Below, piece after piece: positions 10,501-22,011 of a stretch of 64,000 nucleotides of DNA. Source of the DNA: Tremella fuciformis (taxonomy: Eukaryota > Basidiomycota > Tremellomycetes > Tremellales > Tremellaceae); the NCBI GenBank assembly GCA_032768795.1, contig CP136490.1:1-64000 (forward strand), read 5' to 3'. The notes below the pieces were generated by a model that saw nothing but the letters and a program-made list of their open reading frames with translations, had not been told where the DNA came from and made no database searches. The first letter of the stretch is position 1, and the number at the start of each line of letters is the position of its first letter. The position numbers and the translations under genes are program-made.

Positions 10501-13070
10501 TTATCCAGCACCGGAAAAAGCTACAAGGGTCCCCCCTTGGGCAGTCGAGCTGGGTTACGGGTGGGGTTAGCTCGGCCAGTTTTGCTCCGATTGGAAAACG
10601 AGTGAGAGATTTGGAATCAGCTCGTCAAACTGAGTATAGTACCAACCATTAGACTTGCAGAATAATTTTATCCAGCACCGGAAAAAGCTACAAGGGTCCC
10701 CCCTTGGGCAGTCGAGCTGGGTTACGGGTGGGGATAGCTCGGCCAGTTTTGCTCCGATCGGAAAACGAGTGAGAGATTTGGAATCAGCTCGTCAAACTGA
10801 GTATAGTACCAACCATTAGACTTGCAGAATAATTTTATCCAGCACCGGAAAAAGCTACAAGGGTCCCCCCTTGGGCAGACGTACTGGTCTTTCGGAGGGA
10901 TTAACTCCGCCAGTTTCGCTCCGATCCGGGAATGGGTTAGAGATTCTTAATCAGCTCGTCAAATAGAGTATAGTAGCACCCTTCACATCACAAAAATAAT
11001 TTCACTCACAACCAGCAAACTCCAAGGGTCCCCCCTTGGGCCATATGAGCTCCAAGGGTCCCCCCTTGGACCGTTTTACATGAAGTCAGGGATGCATGCG
11101 AGAGTCATCCCAGATATATTTGGGACCATATTAGGCTACTTACTTCGACAATCAACTCAATATTCCAATTACTGACCGCGTCACAGCCAACCAAAGTCAA
11201 ATACCCAGCCAACTTTGGATGCCCGTAAATCCGTCAGTTTTTACCCGATCGGGAAGATCATTACATTTACGAATAGCTCTTTTGTCGAACTTTTTGAATC
11301 CAAAAAAAAATTTCAAAAAATCTCGATGCGCGAGAAAGTCCCCCCCCCAGGACCTGCCTGTAACCCCTAAGCTACAAGGGTCCCCCCTTGGGCAGTCGAG
11401 CTGGGTTACGGGTGGGGTTAGCTCGGCCAGTTTTGCTCCGATTGGAAAACGAGTGAGAGATTTGGAATCAGCTCGTCAAACTGAGTATAGTACCAACCAT
11501 TAGACTTGCAGAATAATTTTATCCAGCACCGGAAAAAGCTACAAGGGTCCCCCCTTGGGCAGTCGAGCTGGGTTACGGGTGGGGATAGCTCGGCCAGTTT
11601 TGCTCCGATCGGAAAACGAGTGAGAGATTTGGAATCAGCTCGTCAAACTGAGTATAGTACCAACCATTAGACTTGCAGAATAATTTTATCCAGCACCGGA
11701 AAAAGCTACAAGGGTCCCCCCTTGGGCAGACGTACTGGTCTTTCGGAGGGATTAACTCCGCCAGTTTCGCTCCGATCCGGGAATGGGTTAGAGATTCTTA
11801 ATCAGCTCGTCAAATAGAGTATAGTAGCACCCTTCACATCACAAAAATAATTTCACTCACAACCAGCAAACTCCAAGGGTCCCCCCTTGGGCCATATGAG
11901 CTCCAAGGGTCCCCCCTTGGACCGTTTTACATGAAGTCAGGGATGCATGCGAGAGTCATCCCAGATATATTTGGGACCATATTAGGCTACTTACTTCGAC
12001 AATCAACTCAATATTCCAATTACTGACCGCGTCACAGCCAACCAAAGTCAAATACCCAGCCAACTTTGGATGCCCGTAAATCCGTCAGTTTTTACCCGAT
12101 CGGGAAGATCATTACATTTACGAATAGCTCTTTTGTCGAACTTTTTGAATCCAAAAAAAAATTTCAAAAAATCTCGATGCGCGAGAAAGTCCCCCCCCCA
12201 GGACCTGCCTGTAACCCCTAAGCTACAAGGGTCCCCCCTTGGGCAGTCGAGCTGGGTTACGGGTGGGGTTAGCTCGGCCAGTTTTGCTCCGATTGGAAAA
12301 CGAGTGAGAGATTTGGAATCAGCTCGTCAAACTGAGTATAGTACCAACCATTAGACTTGCAGAATAATTTTATCCAGCACCGGAAAAAGCTACAAGGGTC
12401 CCCCCTTGGGCAGTCGAGCTGGGTTACGGGTGGGGATAGCTCGGCCAGTTTTGCTCCGATCGGAAAACGAGTGAGAGATTTGGAATCAGCTCGTCAAACT
12501 GAGTATAGTACCAACCATTAGACTTGCAGAATAATTTTATCCAGCACCGGAAAAAGCTACAAGGGTCCCCCCTTGGGCAGACGTACTGGTCTTTCGGAGG
12601 GATTAACTCCGCCAGTTTCGCTCCGATCCGGGAATGGGTTAGAGATTCTTAATCAGCTCGTCAAATAGAGTATAGTAGCACCCTTCACATCACAAAAATA
12701 ATTTCACTCACAACCAGCAAACTCCAAGGGTCCCCCCTTGGGCCATATGAGCTCCAAGGGTCCCCCCTTGGACCGTTTTACATGAAGTCAGGGATGCATG
12801 CGAGAGTCATCCCAGATATATTTGGGACCATATTAGGCTACTTACTTCGACAATCAACTCAATATTCCAATTACTGACCGCGTCACAGCCAACCAAAGTC
12901 AAATACCCAGCCAACTTTGGATGCCCGTAAATCCGTCAGTTTTTACCCGATCGGGAAGATCATTACATTTACGAATAGCTCTTTTGTCGAACTTTTTGAA
13001 TCCAAAAAAAAATTTCAAAAAATCTCGATGCGCGAGAAAGTCCCCCCCCCAGGACCTGCCTGTAACCGAT
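10501..13070. repeat. Satellite array, 851-bp units
   Basis: Three further copies of the satellite unit, with repeated landmarks at 11219, 12070 and 12921 (period 851). They match the 881 bp units except that the interstitial telomere tract is reduced to a single ACCCCTAAG. No gene is visible. Confidence 0.88.
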
Positions 13071-13843
13071 CAGAAAACGGGTTACAGATTCAGAATGAGC
13101 TCGTCAGACTATGTATAGTAATGGGCATTAGACTTGCCAAATAAATTTATCCAGCGCCAGAAAAAGCTCCAAGGGTCCCCCCTTGGGCAGACGTACTCGA
13201 CTTTCGGGGGGATTAACTCCACCAGTTTTGCTCCGATCGGAAAACAAGTGAGAGATTTGGAATCAGCTCGTCAAACTGAGTATAGTACCAACCATTAGAC
13301 TTGCAGAATGAGTTTATCCAGCACCGGAAAAAGCTACAAGGGTCCCCCCTTGGGCAGACGTACTGGTCTTTCGGAGGGATTAACTCCACCAGTTTCGCTC
13401 TGATCCGGGAATGGTTCAGAGATTCAGAATCAGCTCGTCAAATAGAGTATATTAGCACCCTTCACCTAACCAAAATAATTTCAGTCACAACCAGCAAACT
13501 CCAAGGGTCCCCCCTTGGGCCATATGAGCTCCAAGGGTCCCCCCTTGGACCGTTTTACGAGAAGTCAGGGATGCATGTGAGAGTCATCCCACATATATTT
13601 GGGACCATATTAGGGTACTTACTTCGACAATCAACTCAATATTCCCATTACTGACTGCGTCACAGCCAACCAAAGTCAAATACCCAGCCAACTTTGGATG
13701 CCCGTAAATCCGTCAGTTTGTACCCGATTGGGAAGATCATTACATTTACGAATAGCTTTTTTGTCGAACTTTTTGAATCCAAAAAAAAAATTCCGAAAAT
13801 CTCGATGCGCGAGAAAGTCCCCCCCCCCCAGACCTGCCTGTAA
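13071..13843. repeat. Diverged innermost satellite unit
   Basis: A copy of the same unit with scattered substitutions (for example TTCCGAAAATC in the A-rich part), ending in CCCCCTAA at 13844-13851 where retroelement sequence begins. Its divergence contrasts with the homogeneous outer copies, as expected for the oldest, centromere-proximal repeat. Confidence 0.8.
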
Positions 13844-16800
13844 CCCCCTAACGGGCATCTTGGGTTTGACGAGTACACTCTGTCAGAGGAGGAGTCCCAG
13901 GCGGTGCGAAGGATCGTTCCGGAGTACTACCATGAGTTCCTCGATGTGTTCCACCCTCGTCGACCCGCCGACACGCTTCCGCCGAGTAGAGAATACGACC
14001 TGCGGATCAGACTGAAGGAGGGCGCAGAACTACGGGTCGCACCGCTTTACCAACTGTCGCCGGATCAAATGAGAGCACTCAGGGAGCTCCTCGCCAAAGA
14101 GCAAGCAGCGGTCAAGATCAGGCCATCGAACGCGGCGTATGGGTCGCCGAGCTTTTTCGTCCCTAAGAAGGTTGCCGGCGAATGGCGAATGGTGGTCGAT
14201 TACCGGAAGCTCAACGAGGCAACAGTGTCGGACGCGTACCCCTTGCCGTTGATTTCCCAAGTCACGGCTGATCTGGCGGAGTCAGAGTGGTACACCAAGT
14301 TCGACCTACCGGGAGCCTACCAGCTTCTTCGCATGGCGCCAGGACACGAAGCCTATACCGCCTTTAGGACGCCTCTGGGGATGTTCGAGTCCCTGGTAGT
14401 GCGAGATGGCTTGAAGAACGCGCCAGCAGTCTTCCAGCACTTCCTCAACGAGGTGCTCAGAGAGTTCGTTGGGCGGGGAGTGGTGATCTACATCGACGAC
14501 ATTTTGGTCCACGCCAAGAGCCTCGACGAGCTTCGTTCCCTCACAAAGGCGGTACTCGAGGCGTTGCGGAAGGCGGGACTGTATGTGAAAGCGTCGAAAT
14601 CCGAGTTCGAGAAGAGGAAGGTCGACTTTCTGGGCTTTGTCATCTCCCGAGAAGGCGTGGAAGCGAATCCGGAGTACGTAAAAGGCGTCGTCGACTTCCC
14701 AGCACCAAGCAACCTCCTCGAAGTACGCCGGTTCTTGGGTCTGGCAAACTATTACCGCCGCTTCGTACCCAACTTTGCCAAGGTAGCGCTCCCCCTAGTG
14801 TTGCTGACAAAGAAGGGAGTCCCGTTTGGTTGGGGAGACGCGCAGGCAAGAGCCTTCGAAGAGATCAAGAGGCGAATGAGCGAGCCCCCTGTATTAGCCC
14901 ATTTCGACCCTGCATTCGAGACCATCGTGCAGACCGACGCTTCGCTCTACGGGTGGGGATTTGTGATATCACAGATTAACCCCTCGACGAGCCTCGAGCA
15001 CCCGGTGGCCATAGAGTCTGGGTCGTTTTCGGGGGCAGAGTTGAACTGGACGACTACAGAGAAGGAGTTCCTGGCGATAGTGATGGCGTTCAAGCGGAAG
15101 CGACATCTCCTTCTGCAAGTAAGCTGCACGGTCCTCACGGATCACCACAACCTCAGCTATTGGATGGAGCCGAGGAAACTGAGTGGGCGGGTTGCGCGAT
15201 GGGTCGACGCCCTGGCAGGATTCTCCTTCCGAATCGTGTATCGTCCCGGGCTCAAAGCGGCTTACCCAGACGCTCTGTCGAGGAGGCCCGACTACAAGCC
15301 TGATGGATTGGACCTGGAGGAGCAACGAGTGCAGGCCTTACCTGGGTTTGACCAAGAAAGCAAGGTCGAGACGTCGCTGGGGTACATGCTTCGGGCACTC
15401 ATCGAGGAGCCTCGACGAGGCTCGTCGAGTCCAGATCCAGAGGCAAGAGAGGATCCGCAGACGGGTACTCGGAGCACCTGGGAGGAGGATGAGGAGTTCG
15501 AGCACGCTGGAGAAGAGTTGGAGAGGATCAAGAAGGAGGAGAACGGAGTGGTGATTGATGCGGCGGGATTCCCCAAGCTGTTTGGGTTGGTTCAAAGGAT
15601 GGGCCTCGACGAGCCCACACGAGCCAAGGTAGAGCCTGGCGGGGCCCTGCGACTCAATGGGCGGCTATACCTCACTGGCAAGGGCGATGGGCGGCTCCGA
15701 GCCATAAGGGATCGACATGAGGGGATCCTAGCGGGACATCCGGGAATCACCAAGATGTTGGAGTTGCTCAGAAGGGACGTCTGTTGGCTGGGGCTGCGGC
15801 GCGATGTTGAGGCCTACGTACAGGGTTGTGCCATCTGCCAGAGGACAAAGACAAGCAGGCAGCGCCCTCATGGTCTCCTCCAGAGTCTCGAAGTCCCGGA
15901 AGGCCCGTGGCAAGCTATTTCCATGGACTTCATCGAGGAGCTCCCCGGCAGCCAGGGCTTCAACTCCATCCTCGTCGTGGTAGACCGCCTGACGAAGTGG
16001 GCTATCTTCGTGCCGACAACGACTCGCCTCACAACGGCGGGACTCGTCGACCTCATCATCGACAATGTCGTGGCGCAGCATGGGTTGCCAAGATCCATCG
16101 TATCTGATCGAGGGAGCAAGTTCACTAGTCGACTATGGGGAGCACTGTGTGGGGCCCTGGGGATCAAGATCAGCCTGTCGACAGCCTTCCATCCCCAAAC
16201 CGACGGGCAGACGGAGCGAGTCAATCAGGTCCTCGAGCAGTACCTACGGGTATTCTGCGATCACAGACAAGACAATTGGTCGAGTCTGCTGCAGAGAGCA
16301 GCCTTCGCCTATAACAATACCCAGCACTCGGCGATCAAGATGAGCCCGTTCGAGGCGAACTTTGGGTACTCGCCGCGATGGACTGATGACTTGAGAGAGA
16401 GCGCCGAGCGAGCGGAGATACCGTCGGTCAAGGAAAAGCTTGGGTCCCTCGACGGGGTGCACCGATCTTGCCAACAAGCCATACAGCAAGCCAATGAGCG
16501 GTACGCCAAGTTTTACGATGCAAAGAGAAGGGATGCGCCAGTGTTGAAGGTGGATGATATGGTCATGCTGTCGATGGAGAACATCAAGACTCGTCGACCC
16601 TCGAAGAAGCTCGACATCAAATGGGGGGGACCATACAAAATCCTCGCTAAGACGGGTCCATCAACGTACAAGCTGGAGCTGCCGGCGACGATGAGGGTGA
16701 GCCCGGTCTTCAACGTCCTCCGTCTTAAGCCATACCACCCGCCGAGGATCCCTGGACAGACCTACGACCCTCCGCCACCAGTGGAGGTCGACGACGAGGG

Positions 16801-16993
16801 CCCTAGCTATGAGGTGAAGAACGTCGTCGACTCGAGGAAAAGGGGCAGAAAGGTGGAGTACCTCGTCGAGTGGGTGGGGTACGAAGGAACAGATGAGGAG
16901 ACGACCTGGGAACCAGTGGAGAACATTACTGGTGCTCTCGAAAGCGTCGAGAGCTTCCACAAAAGGAACCCAGGGAAACCAAGAGGAATATAA
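13844..16993 (+). pseudogene. Ty3/gypsy chromovirus pol, 5'-truncated
   Basis: A single frame is open from the telomeric CCCCCTAA junction (in-frame TAA at 13841) to the stop at 16993. The first start-like codon is GTG at 13904, giving 1029 residues. Reverse transcriptase is recognisable by VDYRKLNE and the catalytic YIDD box near residue 196. RNase H has QTDASLYGWGF and TDHHNLSYW. Integrase follows with the H/H/C/C zinc finger (HEGILAGHPG to CAICQ) and the catalytic D, D, E at FIEELPG-proximal MDF, SDRGSKF and TERVNQ. A chromodomain (YLVEWVGYEG, TTWEPVENI) is at about residues 968-1020. Gag, protease and the 5' LTR are missing, so it cannot be autonomous. No internal stop or frameshift was seen. 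Confidence 0.93.
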
Positions 16994-17133
16994 CGCATGG
17001 ACTACTGGCGGTGACGATGATCTGGATCGAGATTCGTCACCCAAGCTGAGTCCTATCCCTGCATCCCCTGTACAACATGAACAACACGGCATATGAACAT
17101 GAGCTAAGAAAGAACTATGTACACTATCTACAT
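16994..17133. other. Spacer between pol and antisense gene
   Basis: Short noncoding stretch after the chromovirus pol stop. I could not identify a polypurine tract or LTR start, because the 5' LTR needed for comparison is absent. Confidence 0.5.
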
Positions 17134-18934
17134 TCACGACCCCGAACCACTCGCCTCCGCCACGTCGTCGAACATGGGCCCGACCATCGCCCTAAGGTCC
17201 AGCCCCAGGAGCCTCGCGTGCCGCCTCGCCTCCTCGACGTGGTACGCCCTGTCCGCCGGGATGGACTGGGCCAGCGTGACATGGTGCTGAAGGACACCGA
17301 TGTCGAGCCTCGTCGAGGGAGTCCACGACAAGGGAGCTGGCGCGGATGGGCGGGCAGGAGTCGACACCGGAGGCGGCGTCGGAGGCGGCACGGGAGCCGG
17401 CACGGGTTGACGAACCGACCGGCGAAGTCGGTCGGTGAAGGCGGCCGGGCCGACAACAGGCGTGGGGGCGGGAGTCGGCGAAGGCGGGTCGACATCCGCG
17501 AAGCTCACAGCCCGGCGAGCTCTGGGTGTCGAGGACGAGCTGGCGGGTCGTCGAGGAGTCGGGCTGGAGTTGAACGAGCAACCTGAGGCTGTGCCACAGG
17601 TGTAGCACTTCAACTTCGGCCCGCCTCCATCTAGGACCCTACACGGCAAGTTGTCCGAACGACACCGCTGGCATCGCTGGCGGCCGTTGAGCGTGCGGAG
17701 AGGTCGCCCTTTTGCCTGAGCCTGCAAGATCAGCGTGAGAGGCTGGAGAGTAGAAGATAACAACGCACCAGGGCCCATGGGAGGGTCCTATTCGATCCCC
17801 GGCCGAACGTCGGGTAGAATGGCCCTGGGAATGAGCGGGGACCTCAACGGATGGCGGACGTACCGAAAAAGGCGCGGTCCAGCGCATTCCTACACCGGAC
17901 TCGAGGGCCAGCCTCGAGTCGCCTCGACGACGCCTCGCTTCCCTCCCCATCGGATCCTCCACTGCCCGCTTCGGATTCCCCAACGGATCCTTCGCTGCCC
18001 GCTTCGGATCCGTCTCCCGTCGAGATGCTCCCCTCCACGACGTCTTCTCCTACACCTGCGTTGTCCACGGCGGCCGGGAGAGCATCGGCTACCTCAGACA
18101 CCCCAAGATACCGGGTTGAGGCTGAACGCAGGCGAGAGGAGTACATGCCGCCAACAGGCGACACGCGACGACGCTTTGGGGTTGGGGAGAGGGGAGGCGG
18201 TATCGTTGGCAGGGGAGTGTTGCCTGGGGAACCGGGCGACTCGACTCGACGCCGGCGGCGTGGGTTGATTGGCGGAGTCGGAGAGCGGGATGGCGGAGGC
18301 ATAGAAGGCGGGGGAAGGAGAAGGATAGGCGAGCCGAGGGGGACGAGGGGATAGGGCGGTATGATGGGGGATCCGGTCCCACCACCAATGTAGGGGCGAA
18401 GAGGCCGAGGCGAGGCCGGCTCGAACGGCAAGGAGTGGGCTTCTCGATAGCGACTCTCGCCAGCGAAAGCCGCGTCGGAAGCCTGGGAAGACGGGGGCGA
18501 GGCGTCTGAGTAGCCGCTGGACGTAGAGGAGGTAGCACAGCTACTCTCCCTAGCGGCTCTGACGGTCCCCTGGTGCCGACGGATCTCGGCGTGTATGTCT
18601 GCTAGCGAGCGCAGAATCGCTGTACGCCCTGGGCATCAATACAAGCAGTAGGGTGACTCAACAATCACTCACCGCTTGGCGCAGCACTGGCCGCATCCGA
18701 CCAGTCGAGCTCATCGACGAGCTCGTCGATCTCCTCGACCGGTGTGGGCTCCGGAGTTCGAGGACGGACCGCCCATCGAGGGAACAGTCGAGGAGGGGGA
18801 GCGTCGACAGCCGACTCGGGGGAGGATGGCGGCGTCGTGGGGCTGGGGGAAGGGGTTTTGGTCATCGTGACCAGGCGTAGAGGTCGTCCTCGGAGGACGA
18901 TTTTGAGGGAGGGATCGGTGGCGTTGGAGAACAT
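17134..18934 (-). CDS. Antisense Pro/Ser-rich protein with a Zn2Cys6-like cluster
   Basis: Four exons keep one frame: 18934-18673, 18628-17864, 17824-17769 and 17721-17134. The introns are 44, 39 and 47 nt with GTGAGT, GTACGT and GTGCGT donors. The chain totals 1671 nt, 556 residues. The protein is rich in Pro, Ser and Arg, with acidic Gly/Ser stretches in exon 2. Exon 4 has six cysteines spaced C-x2-C-x6-C-x11-C-x2-C-x5-C, close to the fungal binuclear zinc cluster but with a short last loop and located in the C-terminal half. A TATAAA lies about 60 bp upstream of the chosen ATG. It is convergent with the chromovirus pol. Function is unknown; a DNA-binding or nucleic-acid-binding protein is possible. 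Confidence 0.65.
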
Positions 18935-18994
18935 ATGATGCGTTGGAGTGGAGAGTTTGGAATGGACGGGACGAGTAGCCTCGTCGAGAGGGGG

Positions 18995-19000
18995 TTTATA
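18995..19000 (-). promoter_or_regulatory. TATA box of the antisense gene
   Basis: TATAAA on the minus strand within GGTATAAACCCC, about 61 bp upstream of the ATG at 18934. This spacing supports that ATG over in-frame codons further upstream. Confidence 0.45.
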
Positions 19001-19979
19001 CCTTTTGGAGGGGACATGGCGGGGACGAGGGACGAGAGGGCACTTGACGACGAGAGCAGGCAACACGGCTTTTCACGACAGTTTGGCGACTTGTTGCCTA
19101 GCAACGAGCAACATGATCGACAGAAGGGCGTAGCGCGGAGCGGCAATCACCGGTTATCTCGCGGCGACTGCCGCATTGGGCAATCTGACCCCGGCCTCGT
19201 GGCCGAGGTCGACTCGAGGTCGACTTACATACGCGCAAATTCCAGCATGAGACGCCTATAGCTCAGCAACGGGCGGGCTATCCAGCACAGGGATCACCCT
19301 CGACACCACGCGCGTCGGGACACATGCGGGCTGCACACTACCTGTGCCCGTTAGTCACTCCACGACGGCAACACAGCCTACGCCCCGACTAGCGCCTAGA
19401 AAGATAGCACCAGCTGCGCGAGACCTCGAGCGACCAAGAAGGACGGACCGTCGACGAGACCAGGCCCTGCTTACACACCCACAGACCCTCGGGATCAGCC
19501 CTGCGAGGAATGACCAAAAGATACGGCTTAGCGCGAGGCGGGAGCAAAGGCTCAGGCCATACAAGCTGCCCCGCCTCGCCCGCCATCTCGCAGGAGCTCG
19601 ATTTCAGAGGGGGGCAGAGTGTCACGTCGGCCACGCCTCCATGATCACCAAAGCACGCCTACGAGCCTCGTTCCAGCCCAGCACGCCTGTCAAACACGTG
19701 AGCCTATCGTCGATCCTCGAGTAGCCTCGACGACGCTCGAGTAGCCTCGACGACTTTAGAGCTCGAGCCTCGTCGATGGTGTTTCAAGGAGAAAGCCCAA
19801 GGCGGTGCAGAGGAGGGCACGGGTGATATATATACAAGTCCTCACCCGTAGACCGTCCTTAGCACCGTGGTATTGAGTCCCATGGATAGAAAGTAACGGC
19901 GCAGCCGTGTTGTCGACGCACGAGAGGCTGTAGGACACACCTTCTCGTGGAGGACAGAGACAGATCAACAGACAGCACG
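19001..19979. other. Retroelement-derived noncoding region
   Basis: Rich in CTCGACGAG/CTCGTCGAG palindromes like the neighbouring retroelements, with a TATATATA at about 19827-19835. It may contain the 3' LTR of the truncated chromovirus, but no second copy exists in the window to define its ends. No convincing coding region. Confidence 0.4.
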
Positions 19980-20831
19980 TGTGAGAGGGCCTATCAGTCG
20001 ACGACCGGCCTGGCCCCGTGACACGGCTATTGATCGATTGGTGAATAATGCCGGCGTGATGGGAGTCGATTACTCTAAGACTGTCGACGGTATCGAGCAA
20101 CACCTTCAGTCCAATCATCTCGGTCATTTTCTCTTCACCAATTTGCTCATGCCCAAGCTTCTTGCAAGTGATGGAGGTGCTCGTGTGGTGAACGTGTCGA
20201 GCGAGGGTCATACTATCGGTCATGTCAGGTATTATGATTGGAACTTTCACGTGGGTTTGCCAGGCCTCCGCCGATGTTACTGACCATGCAGGATGGCGAG
20301 TCTTACAATCGCTGGACGGCCTACGGCCAAAGCAAATCAGCGCAACTCTTATTCGCCCTGGAGCTTGCGCATCGTTTCGGGAATCATGGATTGCAGGCTT
20401 TTGCTATCCATCCAGCCGTGTGTAAAACCAATCTCAGCCTGAGCTTGAAGCCGAAAGACTTTCAAGATTTAAGTGAGTACCTCTGTCATCGTCCAGATGT
20501 GATTCGCTTATACAGATCACATATGGAAGAGCCTGGGTCAGCCCCAAGGATGGCGAGAAATGAATTATGTCAGCTCCGATCAAGCTGTAGCAAATCACGC
20601 ATTCGTCACATTCTCACCGCGCTTCAACGGTACGTCTGCGCATTTTGCGGTTTGAGTCCACTGCCTGATGAGCGCACAGATACTTCCATCAACGGCGCGT
20701 ACGTGGAGCGCTTCCAGGTAAAGGATGCCGATGCGCTCCCAAGTTGGGCGGTTGGCGAAAGAGAGGCTCGCAAATGTTGGGAGTTGAGCGAGCAGCTGGT
20801 TGGCCAGAGGTTTGGCGGTCCAGGCCAGTGA
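19980..20831 (+). pseudogene. Short-chain dehydrogenase, N-terminus missing
   Basis: Four exons are supported, with introns at 20251-20291, 20473-20515 and 20630-20679, all in frame. The protein shows LVNNAGVMG, the conserved [10 protein letters not shown] helix, [10 protein letters not shown] and the catalytic YGQSK. It ends in a retinol-dehydrogenase-type tail (WELSEQLVGQ) and a stop at 20829-20831. The Rossmann TGxxxGIG segment and the first strands are absent. Homology begins around 20025, and upstream DNA is retroelement-like. The remainder has no stop or frameshift, so the loss of the 5' end looks recent. NAD(P)H binding should be abolished unless an unseen upstream exon exists. Confidence 0.8.
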
Positions 20832-21591
20832 GGCACAAGTAGCTTCCTTCACAGCACGAGTTCTGCGAATAAATCTAACTGGCAATCGTCGTTGCATGCA
20901 AGTATGCGCCGTGAACAAAGGCTTTTGTGGGGTAGGATACCTGGGCTTCCGACGGTCAGTCTGGCACGATTGCAATGGAGCATCGACCTTTGTTGCTGGT
21001 CCAGGCTCGACCCCTGAGGCGATGATCAGTACTCCTGTGTGCACACCAGGAATGGCTTTCTGAGGTAGGTGGTCAGCATGCCAATCAGACGCCGTCCCCA
21101 AGGAAGCGAGATGCTTTGCGCGTCGAATTGTGCGGCAAGGGGGATATGATCGTCTTAAAAGTTTCGTAGCCATCTTCAACGCAACAATCGACACTTTTCA
21201 CAAGGCTGTTGGTCAGAGGTCTGTAAGATCGCAGGTATTCTCTTCAGGTCACTCACAGTCACTTGTACTTGAATGCCGGCCTGCTTTTTGTCAACCAGCA
21301 TTGCTCCGGAAGACCTAGGCAAGGCTCTCCATAGTGAATCTCACAGTGCTTCGCCGCAAAAAAAAAGCTGGACCACCTATGGTCCTGCTCGCCTAGAGAT
21401 CGCATTGACGCCCCCACCGAAGGCGATCATGTCAGCATGTCAACGCTTTGCAACTTTGTCTGCCCGCGTTGTGCCGGCTGAGAAATATAGAGTAAGGGGA
21501 GGCTTACATTGGTCGCAATATCCTGGAGTTACGACTTAGGGGGAACCGATATCGGGACTGTCTGCGACACATCTTGAACGGCTGAATAGTC
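20832..21591. other. Unassigned region
   Basis: About 760 bp between the SDR remnant and the copia element. Several short frames exist on both strands, but none has a recognisable motif or a convincing splice chain. Confidence 0.4.
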
Positions 21592-21596
21592 GGCGA

Positions 21597-21914
21597 CGAC
21601 GGAAATAGGTGGTACGCTCACATGAGCTTGACTCATCTTCGAGTAACCTCGTCGAGGCTACTCGATCCTCGACGAGGTTGTGCCTCGACGAGGTTCACCC
21701 TCGACGAGGCAGAGAAGCTGCCACCAACGATAACTCCGCTTATAACGCCGACACCCTCGACGACCTTGTAGAAGGCCGCCGCCTGTTGCCCTCCTCATCA
21801 CTCATAGCAAGTGCTGAGCGGGCAACAGGTAAGTCCGAATGCATCACTCATAGCAAGTGCTGAGCGGGCAACAGGTGACGGGAATCCCATTGCCTCAGAG
21901 CTAAGATTCCGTCG
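21597..21914 (+). repeat. Left LTR of the copia element
   Basis: 318 bp. It contains four CTCG(A/T)CGAG palindromes at about 21647-21717, a 35 bp direct repeat (21796-21830 and 21842-21876), and an inverted repeat pairing CCTGTTGCCC with GGGCAACAGG. A short frame of 84 codons in the LTR is repeated in the right copy and is unlikely to be a gene. Confidence 0.93.
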
Positions 21915-22011
21915 TGGTAACGTCTCGTTCGACAAGTCGCGGTAGATAGAACGCGTCAACAAACTCGTCGACCTTGCCTACGCACCGCCAGCCTCGAAGT
22001 GGTCCTCCGTC

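Noticed and set aside
4250..13144. Repeated open frames of 65-118 codons in the satellite (for example those beginning MPVNPSV or MQNKFIQ)
   Set aside because: They recur only because the DNA repeats, overlap on both strands, span low-complexity C and A runs, and show no domain.
193..13843. Possible CRISPR array from regularly spaced repeats
   Set aside because: Repeats are long, spacers are themselves repeats, the sequence is eukaryotic and there are no cas genes.
17123..17590. Plus-strand 169-codon and overlapping minus-strand frames at 17.1-17.6 kb as separate genes
   Set aside because: They are GC-rich shadows of exon 4 of the antisense gene.
20595..21194. Minus-strand 199-codon frame near 20.6-21.2 kb
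   Set aside because: Its C-terminal half is antisense to the SDR exons and the rest has no recognisable motif.
21609..21863. 84-codon frame inside the LTRs as an element-encoded protein
   Set aside because: It spans the LTR direct repeats and palindromes, shows no domain, and lies across likely promoter sequence.
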